DNA of 64,000 bases from Liolophura sinensis (taxonomy: Eukaryota > Mollusca > Polyplacophora > Chitonida > Chitonidae), in assembly GCF_032854445.1 (NCBI RefSeq), contig NW_027018116.1, forward strand, positions 1 to 64,000. Direction: 5' to 3'. How positions within the stretch are numbered: position 1 is the first letter of the stretch; each line of letters begins with the position of its first letter. A program made the position numbers and the translations under genes. Below, in pieces: positions 26,378-40,176 of the stretch. The notes under the pieces are model-generated. The model saw nothing but the letters and a program-made list of their open reading frames with translations, made no database searches and was not told the DNA's origin.

Positions 26378-29300
26378 ATGCGCAATTGGGCCAGGCATCG
26401 GCAGCTGTTAAAAAATTGCATATTTCAGTGGTTTCCATGCTGTAAGAGCCGTTGTTGGGCACGTGACTATGACATCAATGATCATTTAATTGTGGCTACA
26501 GCCAAAAGTAAGGGTCGGAGAGCAACGCGGTTTGCACCATTCGATTTCTCGTCACAAAATACGTCGGATTAGCCTCTTACCAGCAGCACTGGAACAGTTT
26601 TTCCACTTTTGCATTTTTGCCTGGTCTTTTTGTTAATTGAAATCGGCTACACTCTACTATGTACCATCGCGACTGGTCATTACTATATTCAACTTTTGAC
26701 TATAAGTTATGTGCCCTTCGGTAGCAAAGAAGACGTCAAATCTTTGGGCTCAGCCCATTTAACTCATCCTGCAATTGTCTTACTTCTAAGTCCAAGACAA
26801 TCTCAATGTCTTTATCTACGTGTAGAAAAACCACACCATTTGTACATAAAAAACACAAGGTACTAGATACAGTCTGCTGTAAAAAGTACAACTAATCACT
26901 GACCCACATCTATAAGGTTCTAAAAGATGCGGAATTGGGCCAGGCATCGGCAGCTGTTAAAAAATTGCATTCTTCCCTTGTTTCCATGGGGTAAGAGCCG
27001 TTGCTGGGCCCGTGACTATGACATCAATGATCATTCAATTGTCGCTACAGCCAAAAGTATTGCTCGGAGAGCAACGCGGTTTGCACCATTCGATTTCTCG
27101 TCATAAAATACGTCGGATTAGCTTCTTACCAGCAGCACTGGAACAGTTTTTCCACTTTTGCATTTTTGCCTGGTCTTTTTGTTAATTTGAAATCGGATAC
27201 ACTGTACTATGTACCATCGCGACTGGTCATTACTATATTCAACTTTTGACTATAAGTTATGTGCCCTTCGGTAGCTAAGAAGACGTCAAATCTTTGGGCT
27301 AAGCCCATTTAACTCATCCAGCAATTGTCTTGCTTCTAAGTCCAAGACAATCTCAATGTCTTTATCTACGTGTAGAAAAACCACACCATTTGTACATAAA
27401 AAATACAAGTTACTTGATACAGTCTGCTGTAAAAAGTACACTTGAACACTTACCCACATCAATAAGGTGCCAAAAGATGCGGAATTGGGCCAGGCATCGG
27501 CAGTTGTTTAAAAAATTGCAAATTTCCCTGGTTTCCATGGAGTAAGAGCCGTAGCTGGGCACGTGACTATGACATCAATGATAATTCAATTGTCGCTACA
27601 GCCAAAAGTATTGGTCGGAGAGCAACGCGGTTTGCACCATTCGATTTCTCGTCACAAAATACCTCGGATTAGCCTCTTACCAGCAGCACTGGAACAATTT
27701 TTTCACTTTTGCATTTTTGCCTGGTCTTTTTGTTAATTTGAAATCGGATACACTGTACTATGTACCATCGCGACTGGTCATTACTATATTCAACTTTTGA
27801 CTATAAGTTATGTGCCCTTAGGTAGCTAAGAAGACGTCAAATCTTTGGGCTCAGCCCATTTAACTCACTCAGCAATTGTCTTCCTTCTAAGTCCAAGACA
27901 ATCTCAATGTCTTTATCTACGTGTAGAAAAACCACACCATTTGTACATAAAAAATACAAGTTACTTGATACAGTCTGCTGTAAAAAGTACACTTAAACAC
28001 TGACCCACATCAATAAGGTGCCAAAGATGCGGAATTGGGCCAGGCAACGGCAGCTGTTTAAATAATTGCATATTTCCCTGGTTTCCATGGAGTAAGAGCT
28101 GTTGCTGGGCACTTGACAATGACATCAATGATAATTCAATTGTCGCTACAGCCAAAAGTATTGGTCGGAGAGCAACGCGGTTTGCATCATTCGATTTCTC
28201 GTCACAAAATACGTCGGATTAGCCTCTTACCAGCAGTACTGGAACAGGTTTTCCACTTTTCCAATTTTGCCTGGTCTTTTTGTTAATTGAAATCGGCTAC
28301 ACTCTAATATGTACCATCGCGACTGGTCATTACTATATTCAACTTTTGACTATAAGTTATGTGCCCTTCGGTAGCAAAGAAGACGTCCAAATCTTTGGGC
28401 TAAGCCCATTTAACTAACTCAGCAATTGTCTTGCTTCTAAGTCCAAGACAATCTCAATGCCGTTATCTACGTGTAGAAAAACCACATCATTTGTAACATA
28501 AAAAACAAAATGTACTAGATACAGTCTGCTGTAAAAAGTACAACTGATCACTGACCCACATCTATAAGGTTCTAAATGATGCGCAATTGGGCCAGGCATC
28601 GGCAGCTGTTTAAAAAATTGCATATTTCCCTTGTTTCCATGCTGTAAGAGCCGTTGTTGGGCACGTGACTATGACGTCAATGCTCATTCAATTGTCGCTA
28701 CAGCCAAAAGTATTGGTCGGAGAGCAACGCGGTTTGCACCATTCGATTTCTCGTGACAAAATACGTCGGATTAGCCTCTTTCCAGCAGCACTGGAACAGT
28801 TTTTCCACTTTTGCATTTTTGCCTGGTCTTTTTGTATATTGAAATCGGCTACACTGTACTATGTACAATTGCGACTGGTCATTACTATATTCAACTTTTG
28901 ACTATAAGTTATGTGCCCTTCGGTAGCAAAGAAGACGTCAAATCTTTAGGCTCAGCCCATTTAACTCATCCAGCAATTGTCTTACTTCTAAGTCCAAGAC
29001 AATCTCAATGTCTTTATCTACATGTAGAAAAACCACACCATTTGTACATAAAAAATACAAGGTTCTTGATACAGTCTGCTGTAAAAAGTACACCTGATCA
29101 CTGACCCACATCAATTAGGTGCCAAAAGATGCGGAATTGGCCAGGCATCGGCAGCTGTTTAAAAATTGCAAATTTCCTTGGTTTCCATGGAGTAAGAGCC
29201 GTTGCTGGGCACGTGACAATGACATCAATGATCATTCAGTTGTCGGTACAGCCAAAAGTGATGGTCGGAGAGCAACGCGGTTTGCACCATTCGATTTCTC

Positions 29301-29675
29301 GTCACAAAATACGTCAGATTAGCCTCTTACCAGCAGCACTGGAAAGCCTTTTCCACCTTTGCATTTTGCCTGGTCTTTTTGTTAATTTGAAATCGGATTC
29401 ACTGTACTATGTACCATCGCGACTGGTCATTACTATATTCAACTTTTGACTATAAGTTATGTGCCCTTCGGTAGCCCAGAAGACGTCAAATCTTTGGCTC
29501 AGCCCATTTAACTCACTCAGCAAATGTCTTACTTTTAAGTCCAAGACAATCTCAATGTCTTTATCTACGTGTAGAAAAACCACACCATTTCTACATAAAA
29601 AACACAAGCTACTAGATACAGTCTGCTGTAAAAAGTACAACTGATCACTGATCCACATCAATAAGGTGCCAAAAG
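26378..29675 (+). repeat. Left-to-right domain transition, copy 1 (6 monomers)
   Basis: Units start at 26378, 26927, 27477, 28027, 28579 and 29129. The first four match 40177, 40727, 41277 and 41828 at offsets of 13,799-13,801 (GCATTCTTCCC, GGGCCCGTGAC, CGTCATAAAATAC, GTCTTCCTTC). The 28579 unit starts like 42378 (TTCCCTTGTTTCCATGCTG) and continues like 42927 (AATGCTCATTC, CTCGTGACAAA, CTCTTTCCAGC), so it is a chimera that skips one monomer. From 29129 on, the match continues at offset 14,348. Confidence 0.84.
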
Positions 29676-32600
29676 ATGCGGAATTGGGCCAGGCATCGGC
29701 AGCTGTTTAAAAAATTGCAAATTTCCCTGGTTTCCATGGAGTAAGAGCCGTTGCTGGGCACGTGACTATGACATCAATGATCATTCAATTGTCGCTACAG
29801 CCAAAAGTATTGGTCGGAGAGCAACGCGGTTTGCACCATTCGATTTCTCGTCACAAAATACGTCGGATTAGCCTCTTACCAGCAGCACTGGAACAGTTTT
29901 TCCACTTTTGCATTTTTGCCTGGGTCTTTTTTTTTATTGAAATCGGCTACACTGTACTATGTACCATCGCGACTGGTCATTACTATATTCAACTTTTGAC
30001 TAAAAGTTATGTACCCGTCGGTAGCCCAGAAGACGTCAAATGTTTGGGGCTAAGCATATTTAACCCTTTAACTCACTCAGCAATTGTCTTACTTCTAAGT
30101 CAAGACAATCTCAATGTCGTTATCTACGTGTAGAAAAACCACACCATTTGTACATAAAAAATACAAGGTACTTGATACAGTCTGCTGTAAAAAGTACACT
30201 TGAACACTGACCCACATCTAATAAGGTTCTAAAAGATGCGGAATTGGGCCAGGCATCGGCAGCTGTTTAAAAAATTGCAAATTCCTTGGTTTCCCATGGA
30301 GTAAGAGCGTTGCTGGGCACGTTACTATGACATCAATGATCATTCAATTGTGGCTACAGCCAAAAGTAATGGTCGGAGAGCAAACGCGGTTTGCACCATT
30401 CGATTCTCGTCACAAAATACGTCGGATTAGTCTCTTACCAGCAGCACTGGAACAGTTTTTCCACTTTTGCATTTTTGCCTGGTCTTTTTGTTAATTTGAA
30501 ATCGGATACACTGTACTATGTACCATCGCGACTGGTCCATTACTATATTCAACTTTTGACTATAAGTTATGTGCCCTTCGGTAGCCCAGAAGACGTCAAA
30601 TCTTTGGGCTAAGCCCATTTAACTCACCCAGCAATTGTCTTACTTCTAAGTCCAAGACAATCTCAATGTCTTTATCTACGTGTAGAAAAACCACACCCTT
30701 TGTACATAAAAAACACAAGGTACTTGATACAGTCTGCTGTAAAAAGTACACTTAAACACTGACCCCACATCAATAAGGTGCCAAAAGATGCGGAATTGGG
30801 GCCAGGCATCGGCAGCTATTTAAAAAATTGCAAATTTCCTTGGTTTCCATGGAGTAAGAGCCGTTGCTGGGCACGTGACTATGACATCAATGATCATTCA
30901 ATTGTCGCTACAGCCAAAAGTATTGGTCGGAGGAGCAACGCAGTTTGCACCATTCCAGTTTTCGTCACAAAATACGTCGAATTAGCCTCTTACCAGCAGC
31001 ACTGGAACAGTTTTTCCACTTTTGCATTTTTGCCTGGTCTTTTTGTTAATTTGAAATCGGATACACTGTACTATGTACCATCGCGACTGGTCATTACTAT
31101 ATTTAACTTTTGACTATAAGTTAAGTGCCCTTCGGTAGCCCAGAAGACGTCAAATCTTTGGGCTAAGCCCATTTAACTCACCCAGCAATTGTCTTACTTC
31201 TAAGTCCAAGACAATCTCAATGTCTTTATCTACGTGTAGAAAAAACCACACCATTCGTACATAAAAAACTCAAGGTACTTGATACAGTCTGCTGTAAAAT
31301 GTACACTTAAACACTGACCCACATCTATAAGGTGCCAAAAGATGCGGAATTGGGCCAGGCATCGGCAGCTGTTTAAAAAATTGCAAATTTCCTTGGTTTC
31401 CATGTAGTAAGAGCCGTTGCTGGGCACGTGACTATGACAACAATGATCATTCAATTGTCGCTACAGCCAAAAGTAATGGTCGGAGAGCAACGCGGTTTGC
31501 ACCATTCGATTTCTCGTCACAAAATACGTCGGATTAGCCTCTTACCAGCAGCACTGGAACAGTTTTTCCACTTTTGCATTTTTGCCTGGTCTTTTTGTTA
31601 ATTTGATATCGGATACACTCTACTATGTACCATCGCGACTGGTCATTACTATATTCAACTTTTGACTATAAGTTATGTGCCCTTCGGTAGCCCAGAAGAC
31701 GTCAAATCTTTGGGCTCAGCCCATTTAACTCACCCAGCAATTGTCTTACTTTTAAGTCCAAGACAATCTCAATGTCTTTATCTACGTGTAGAAAAAACCA
31801 CACCATTTCTACATAAAAAACACAAGCTACTAGATACAGTCTGCTGTAAAAAGTACAACTGATCACTGACCCACATCAATAAGGTGCCAAAAGATGCGGA
31901 ATTGGGCCAGGCATCGGCAGCTGTTTAAAAAATTGCAAATTTCCCTGGTTTCCATGGAGTAAGAGCCGTTGCTGGGCACGTGACTATGACATCAATGATC
32001 ATTCAATTGTCGCTACAGCCAAAAGTATTGGTCGGAGAGCAACGCGGTTTGCACCATTCGATTTCTCGTCACAAAATACGTCAGATTAGCCTCTTACCAG
32101 CAGCACTGGAACAGTTTTTCCACTTTTGCATTTTTGCCTGGTCTTTTTTTTTATTGAAATCGGCTACACTGTACTATGTACCATCGCGACTGGTCATTAC
32201 TATATTCAACTTTTGACTAAAAGTTATGTACCCGTCGGTAGCCCAGAAGACGTCAAATCTTTGGGCTAAGCATATTTAACCCATTTAACTCACTCAGCAA
32301 TTGTCTTACTTCTAAGTCCAAGACAATCTCAATGTCGTTATCTACGTGTAGAAAAACCACACCATTTGTACATAAAAAATACAAGGTACTTGATACAGTC
32401 TGCTGTAAAAAGTACACTTGAACACTGACCCACATCAATAAGGTTCTAAAAGATGCGGAATTGGGCCAGGCATCGGCAGCTGTTTAAAAAATTGCAAATT
32501 TCCTTGGTTTCCATGGAGTAAGAGCCGTTGCTGGGCACGTTACTATGACATCAATGATCATTCAATTGTGGCTACAGCCAAAAGTAATGGTCGGAGAGCA

Positions 32601-35600
32601 ACGCGGTTTGCACCATTCGATTTCTCGTCACAAAATACGTCGGATTAGTCTCTTACCAGCAGCACTGGAACAGTTTTTCCACTTTTGCATTTTTGCCTGG
32701 TCTTTTTGTTAATTTGAAATCGGATACACTGTACTATGTACCATCGCGACTGGTCATTACTATATTCAACTTTTGACTATAAGTTATGTGCCCTTCGGTA
32801 GCCCAGAAGACGTCAAATCTTTGGGCTAAGCCCATTTAACTCACCCAGCAATTGTCTTACTTCTAAGTCCAAGACAATCTCAATGTCTTTATCTACGTGT
32901 AGAAAAACCACACCCTTTGTACATAAAAAACACAAGGTACTTGATACAGTCTGCTGTAAAAAGTACACTTAAACACTGACCCACATCAATAAGGTGCCAA
33001 AAGATGCGGAATTGGGCCAGGCATCGGCAGCTATTTAAAAAATTGCAAATTTCCTTGGTTTCCATGGAGTAAGAGCCGTTGCTGGGCACGTGACTATGAC
33101 ATCAATGATCATTCAATTGTCGCTACAGCCAAAAGTATTGGTCGGAGAGCAACGCAGTTTGCACCATTCGAGTTTTCGTCACAAAATACGTCGAATTAGC
33201 CTCTTACCAGCAGCACTGGAACAGTTTTTCCACTTTTGCATTTTTGCCTGGTCTTTTTGTTAATTTGAAATCGGATACACTGTACTATGTACCATCGCGA
33301 CTGGTCATTACTATATTTAACTTTTGACTATAAGTTAAGTGCCCTTCGGTAGCCCAGAAGACGTCAAATCTTTGGGCTAAGCCCATTTAACTCACCCAGC
33401 AATTGTCTTACTTCTAAGTCCAAGACAATCTCAATGTCTTTATCTACGTGTAGAAAAACCACACCATTCGTACATAAAAAACACAAGGTACTTGATACAG
33501 TCTGCTGTAAAAAGTACACTTAAACACTGACCCACATCTATAAGGTGCCAAAAGATGCGGAATTGGGCCAGGCATCGGCAGCTGTTTAAAAAATTGCAAA
33601 TTTCCTTGGTTTCCATGTAGTAAGAGCCGTTGCTGGGCACGTGACTATGACAACAATGATCATTCAATTGTCGCTACAGCCAAAAGTAATGGTCGGAGAG
33701 CAACGCGGTTTGCACCATTCGATTTCTCGTCACAAAATACGTCGGATTAGCCTCTTACCAGCAGCACTGGAACAGTTTTTCCACTTTTGCATTTTTGCCT
33801 GGTCTTTTTGTTAATTTGATATCGGATACACTCTACTATGTACCATCGCGACTGGTCATTACTATATTCAACTTTTGACTATAAGTTATGTGCCCTTCGG
33901 TAGCCCAGAAGACGTCAAATCTTTGGGCTCAGCCCATTTAACTCACCCAGCAATTGTCTTACTTTTAAGTCCAAGACAATCTCAATGTCTTTATCTACGT
34001 GTAGAAAAACCACACCATTTGTACATAAAAAACACAAGGTACTAGATACAGTCTGCTGTAAAAAGTACAACTGATCACTGACCCACATCAATAAGGTGCC
34101 AAAAGATGCGGAATTGGACCAGGCATCGGCAGCTGTTTAAAAAATTGCAAATTTCCCTGGTTTCCATGGAGTAAGAGCCGTTGCTGGGCACGTGACTATG
34201 ACATCAATGATCATTCAATTGTCGCTACAGCCAAAAGTATTGGTCGGAGAGCAACGCGGTTTGCACCATTCGATTTCTCGTCACAAAATACGTCGGATTA
34301 GCCTCTTACCAGCAGCACTGGAACAGTTTTTCCACTTTTGCATTTTTGCCTGGTCTTTTTGTTAATTGAAATCGGCTACACTGTACTATGTACCATCGCG
34401 ACTGGTCATTACTATATTCAACTTTTGACTAAAAGTTATGTGCCCGTCGGTAGCCCAGAAGACGTCAAATCTTTGGGCTAAGCCCATTTAACCCATTTAA
34501 CGCACTCAGCAATTGTCTTACTTCTAAGTCGAAGACAATCTCAATGTCATTATCTACGTGTAGAAAAACCACACCATTTGTACATAAAAAATACAAGGTA
34601 CTTGATACAGTCTGCTGTAAAAAGTACACTTGAACACTGACCCACATCAATAAGGTTCTAAAAGATGCGGAATTGGGATAGGCATCGGCAGCTGTTTAAA
34701 AAATTGCAAATTTCCTTGGTTTCCATGGAGTAAGAGCCGTTGCTGGGCACGTTACTATGACATCAATGATCATTCAATTGTCGCTACAGCCAAAAGTATT
34801 GGTCGGAGAGCAACGCGGTTTGCACCATTCGATTTCTCGTCACAAAATACGTCGGATTAGCCTCTTACCAGCAGCACTGGAACAGTTTTTCCACTTTTGC
34901 ATTTTTGCCTGGTCTTTTTGTTATTTTGAAATCGGATACACTGTACTATGTACCATCGCGACTGGTCATTACTATATTCAACTTTTGACTATAAGTTATG
35001 TGCCCTTCGGTAGCCGAGAAGACGTCAAATCTTTGGGCTAAGCCCATTTAACTCACCCAGCAATTGTCTTACTTCTAAGTCCAAGACAATCTCAATGTCT
35101 TTATCTACGTGTAGAAAAACCACACCCTTTGTACATAAAAAACACAAGGTACTTGATACAGTCTGCTGTAAAAAGTACACTTAAACACTGACCCACATCA
35201 ATAAGGTGCCAAAAGATGCGGAATTGGGCCAGGCATCGGCAGCTATTTAAAAAATTGCAAATTTCCTTGGTTTCCATGGAGTAAGAGCCGTTGCTGGGCA
35301 CGTGACTATGACATCAATGATCATTCAATTGTCGCTACAGCCAAAAGTATTGGTCGGAGAGCAACGCAGTTTGCACCATTCGAGTTATCGTCACAAAATA
35401 CGTCGGATTAGCCTCTTACCAGCAGCACTGGAACAGTTTTTCCACTTTTGCATTTTTGCCTGGTCTTTTTGTTAATTTGAAATCGGATACACTGTACTAT
35501 GTACCATCGCGACTGGTCATTACTATATTCAACTTTTGACTATAAGTTAAGTGCCCTTCGGTAGCCCAGAAGACGTCAAATCTTTGGGCTAAGCCCATTT

Positions 35601-36877
35601 AACTCACCCAGCAATTGTCTTACTTCTAAGTCCAAGACAATCTCAATGTCTTTATCTACGTGTAGAAAAACCACACCATTCGTACATAAAAAACACAAGG
35701 TACTTGATACAGTCTGCTGTAAAAAGTACACTTAAACACTGACCCACATCTATAAGGTGCCAAAAGATGCGGAATTGGGCCAGGCATCGGCAGCTGTTTA
35801 AAAAATTGCAAATTTCCCTGGTTTCCATGTAGTAAGAGCCGTTGCTGGGCACGTGACTATGACATCAATGATCATTCAATTGTGGCTACAGCCAAAAGTA
35901 ATGGTCGGAGAGCAACGCGGTTTGCACCATTCGATTTCTCGTCACAAAATACGTCGGATTAGCCTCTTACCAGCAGCACTGGAACAGTTTTTCCACTTTT
36001 GCATTTTTGCCTGGTCTTTTTGTTAATTTGATATCGGATACACTCTACTATGTACCATCGCGACTGGTCATTACTATATTCAACTTTTGACTATAAGTTA
36101 TGTGCCCTTCGGTAGCCCAGAAGACGTCAAATCTTTGGGCTAAGCCCATTTAACTCATCCAGCAATTGTCTTACTTTTAAGTCCAAGACAATCTCAATGT
36201 CTTTATCTACGTGTAGAAAAACCACACCATTTGTACATAAAAAACACAAGGTACTAGATACAGTCTGCTGTAAAAAGTACAACTGATCACTGACCCACAT
36301 CAATAAGGTGCCAAAAGATGCGGAATTGGGCCAGGCATCGGCAGCTGTTTAAAAAATTGCAAATTTCCCTGGTTTCCATGGAGTAAGAGCCGTTGCTGGG
36401 CACGTGACTATGACATCAATGATCATTCAATTGTCGCTACAGCCAAAAGTATTGGTCGGAGAGCAACGCGGTTTGCACCATTCGATTTCTCGTCACAAAA
36501 TACGTCGGATTAGCCTCTTACCAGCAGCACTGGAACAGTTTTTCCACTTTTGCATTTTTGCCTGGTCTTTTTGTTAATTTGAAATCGGATACACTGTACT
36601 ATGTACCATCGCGACTGGTCATTACTATATTCAACTTTTGACTAAAAGTTATGTGCCCGTCGGTAGCCCAGAAGACGTCAAATCTTTGGGCTAAGCCCAT
36701 TTAACCCATTTAACGCACTCAGCAATTGTCTTACTTCTAAGTCGAAGACAATCTCAATGTCATTATCTACGTGTAGAAAAACCACACCATTTGTACATAA
36801 AAAATACAAGGTACTTGATACAGTCTGCTGTAAAAAGTACACTTGAACACTGACCCACATCAATAAGGTTCTAAAAG
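29676..36877 (+). repeat. A-B-C-D four-monomer HOR, three full copies plus one A
   Basis: A units start at 29676, 31894, 34106 and 36318, spaced 2,218, 2,212 and 2,212 bp. A has ACTAAAAGTTATG and the 9-bp duplication (TTAACCCATTTAAC), making it 559-560 bp. B (30236, 32453, 34665) has GCACGTTAC and CACCCTTTG. C (30788, 33004, 35216) has GGCAGCTATTTAAA, GTTAAGTGCCC and CCATTCGTAC. D (31342, 33555, 35767) has CCATGTAGTAAG and TTTGATATCGG. Order is fixed in all copies. The first copy has many one-base indels not seen in the others. Confidence 0.9.
34489..34506 (+). repeat. 9-bp tandem duplication diagnostic of A monomers
   Basis: TTAACTCACTC in ordinary monomers becomes TTAACCCATTTAACGCACTC in A monomers, a head-to-tail repeat of CCCATTTAA. 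It is present in ten monomers (starting at 29676, 31894, 34106, 36318, 44028, 45137, 46247, 48459, 51221 and 53433) and explains their 559-560-bp length. In the units at 29676, 31894 and 44028 the first copy is altered to (C/G)ATATTTAA, and the second copy at 29676 has lost one base. The range given is the pair in the unit at 34106, approximate to a few bases. Confidence 0.85.
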
Positions 36878-37428
36878 ATGCGGAATTGGGATAGGCATCG
36901 GCAGCTGTTTAAAAAATTGCAAATTTCCTTGGTTTCCATGGAGTAAGAGCCGTTGCTGGGCACGTTACTATGACATCAATGATCATTCAATTGTGGCTAC
37001 AGCCAAAAGTAATGGTCGGAGAGCAACGCGGTTTGCACCATTCGATTTCTCGTCACAAAATACGTCGGATTAGCCTCTTACCAGCAGCACTGGAACAGTT
37101 TTTCCACTTTTGCATTTTTGCCTGGTCTTTTTGTTAATTTGATATCGGATACACTCTACTATGTACCATCGCGACTGGTCATTACTATATTCAACTTTTG
37201 ACTATAAGTTATGTGCCCTTCGGTAGCCCAGAAGACGTCAAATTTTTGGGCTAAGCCCATTTAACTCATCCAGCATTTGTCTTACTTCTAAGTCCAAGAC
37301 AATCTCAATGTCTTTATCTACGTGTAGAAAAAGCACACCATTTGTACATAAAAAACACAATGTACTAGATACAGTCTGCTGTAAAAAGTACAATTGAACA
37401 CTGACCCACATCAATAAGGTGCTAAAAG
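36878..37428 (+). repeat. Chimeric B/D monomer ending the ABCD HOR
   Basis: The 5' part carries the B markers GGGATAGGC and GCACGTTAC. The 3' part carries the D markers TTGATATCGG and CACTCTAC, then AATTTTTGGG. The exchange lies between about 36970 and 37140. Identical chimeras occur at 49019 and 53993, always leading into the GATTTTGTCATC monomer, so the exchange happened once and was copied twice. Confidence 0.82.
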
Positions 37429-39626
37429 ATGCGGAATTGGGCCAGGCATCGGCAGCTGTTTACAAAATGTCAAATTTCCCTGGCTTCCATGGAGTAAGAG
37501 CCGTTGCTAGGCACGTGATTTTGTCATCAATGATCATTCAATTGTGGCTACAGCCAAAAGTATTGGTCGGAGAGCAACGCGGTTTGCACCATTCGATTTG
37601 TCGTCACAAAATACGTCGGATTAGCCTCTTACTAGCAGCACTGGAACAGTTTTTCCACTTTTGCATTTTTGCCTGGTCTTTTTGTTAATTGAAATCGGCT
37701 ACACTGTACTATGTACAATCGCGACTGGTAATTACTCTATTCAACTTTTGACTATAAGTTATGTGCCCTTCGGTAGCCCAGAAGACGTCAAATCTTTGGG
37801 CTAAGCCCATTTAACTCACCCAGCACTTGTCTTACTTCTAAGTCCAAGACAATCTCAATGTCTTTATCTACGTGTAGAAAAACCACACCATTCCTACATA
37901 AAAAACACAAAGTACTAGATACAGTCTGCTGTAAAAAGTACACTTAAACACTGACCCACATAAATAAGGTGCCAAAAGATCCGGAATTGGGCCAGGCATC
38001 GGCAGCTGTTTAAAAAATTGCAAATTTCCCTGGTTTCCATGGAGTAAGAGCCGTTGCTGGGCATGTCACTATGACATCAATGATCGTTCAATTGTGACTA
38101 CAGCCAAAAGTAATGGTCGGAGAGCAACGCGGTTTGCACCATTCGATTTCTCGTCACAAAATACGTCGGATTAGCCTCTTACCAGCACCACTGGAACAGG
38201 TTTTCTACTTTTGCATTTTTGCCTGGTCTTTTTGTTAATTGAATTCGGCCACACTGTACTATGTACCATCGCGACTGGTCATTAATATATTCAACTTTTG
38301 ACTATAAGTTATGTGCCCTTCTGTAGCCCAGAAGACGTCAAATCTTTGGGCTAAACCCATTTAACTCACCCAGCAATTGTCTTACTTCTAAGTCCAAGAC
38401 AATCTCAATGTCTTTATCTACGTGTAGAAAAACCACACCATTTGTACATAAAAAACACAAGGTACTAGATACAGTCTGCTGTAAAAAGTACAAGTGAACA
38501 CTGACCCACATCAATAAGGTTCTTAAAGATGAGGAATTGGCCCAGGCATCGGCAGCTGTTTAAAAAATGTCAAATTTCCCTGGTTTCCATGGAGTAAGAG
38601 CCGTTGCTGGGCACGTGACTATGACATCAATGATCATTCAATTGTCGCTACAGCCAAAAGTAATGGTCGCAGAGCAACGCGGTTTGCACCATTCGATTTC
38701 TCGTCACAAATTACGCCGGATTAGCCTTTAACAGCAGCACTGGAACAGTTTTTCCACTTTTGCATTTTTGCCTGGTCTTTTTGTTAATGGAAATCGGCTA
38801 CACTTTACTATGTACCATCGCGACTGGTCATTACTATATTTAACTTTTGACTATAAGTTATGTGCCCTTCGGTACCTCAGAAGACGTCAAATCTTTGGGC
38901 TAAGCCCATTTAACTCATCCAGCATTTGTCTTACTTCTAAGTCCATGACAATCTCAATGTCTTTATCTACGTGTAGAAAAACCACACCATTCGTACATAA
39001 AAAACACAATGCACTAGATACAGTCTGCTGTAAAAAGAACAACTGATCACTGAACCACATCTATAAGGTTCTAATAGATGCGGAATTGGGCCAGGCATCG
39101 GCAGCTGTTAAAAAATTGCATATTTCCCTGGTTTCCATGGAGTAAGAGCCGTTGCTGGGCACGTGACTATGACATCAGTGATCATTTAATTGTCGCTACA
39201 GCCAAAAGTAATGGTCGGAGAGCAACGCGGCTTGCACCATTCGATTTCTCGTCACAAAATACGTCGGATTAGCCTCTTACCAGCAGCACTGGAACAGTTT
39301 TTCCACTTTTGCATTTTTGCCTGGTCTTTTTGTTAATGGAAATCGGCTACACTGTACTATGTACCATCGCGACTGGTCATTATTATATTCAACTTTTGAC
39401 TATAAGTTATGTGCCCTTCTGTAGCCCAGAAGACGTCAAATTTTTGGGCTAAGCCCATTTAACTCATCCAGCATTTGTCTTACTTCTAAGTCCATGACAA
39501 TCTCAATGTCTTTATCTACGTGTAGAAAAAGCACACCATTCGTAAATAACAAACACAAAGTACTAGATACAGTCTGCTGTAAAAAGTACACTTAAACACT
39601 GACCCACATAAATAAGGTGCCAAAAG
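37429..39626 (+). repeat. Right-domain unique-order monomers E-F-G-H
   Basis: Four monomers start at 37429, 37979, 38529 and 39078. The first (E) has GTTTACAAAATGTC, GGCTTCCATGG and CACGTGATTTTGTCATC. The second (F) has GATCCGGAATTGG, CATGTCAC and GATCGTTC. The third (G) has GATGAGGAATTGGCCC, AATTACGCCGG and CCTTTAACAGC. The fourth (H) has ACATCAGTGATC and GCGGCTTGC. The set recurs at 54544-56741, and E-F-G also at 59491-61139. Confidence 0.85.
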
Positions 39627-40176
39627 ATGCGGAATTGAACCAGGCATCGGCAGCTGTTTAAAAAATTGCAAATTTCCCTGGTTTCCATGGAGTAAGAGCT
39701 GTTGCTGGGCACTTGACAATGACATCAATGATAATTCAATTGTCGCTACAGCCAAAAGTAATGGTCGGAGAGCAACGCGGTTTGCACCATTCGATTTCTC
39801 GTCACAAAATACGTCGGATTAGCCTCTTACCAGCAGCACTGGAACAGTTTTTCCACTTTTGCATTTTTGCCTGGTCTTTTTGTTAATTGAAATCGGATAC
39901 ACACTACTATGTACCATCGCGACTGGTCATTACTATATTCAACTTTTGACTATAAGTTATGTGCCCTTCGGTAGCCCAGAAGACGTCAAATCTTTGGGCT
40001 TAGCCCATTTAACTAACTCAGCAATTGTCTTGCTTATAAGTCCAAGACAATCTCAATGCCGTTATCTACGTGTAGAAAAACCACACCATTTGTACATAAA
40101 AAACAAAATGTACTAGATACAGTCTGCTGTAAAAAGTACAACTGATCACTGACCCACATCTATAAGTTTCTAAAAG
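39627..40176 (+). repeat. Chimeric monomer joining right-domain to left-domain sequence
   Basis: The first ~70 bp match 56742 at offset 17,115 (GATGCGGAATTGAACCAGGC). From about 39698 the sequence changes to left-domain type: GAGCTGTTGCTGGGCACTTGAC, TAATTC, then TTAACTAACTC and CTTGCTTATAAGTCC, the last shared with the unit at 7669. This is the expected signature of the junction of a large tandem duplication or unequal exchange between the two domains. Confidence 0.8.

Noticed and set aside
29762-30133. Longest open frame, 123 codons
   Set aside because: It is open only because small indels and the 9-bp duplication in this monomer shift the frame past stops. The equivalent frame at 44114 is closed after 78 codons.
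35101-35301. Minus-strand open frames of 61-75 codons recurring in the right domain
   Set aside because: They are antisense reading of the same satellite, with copy number following HOR duplication. There is no conserved domain or independent evidence of translation.
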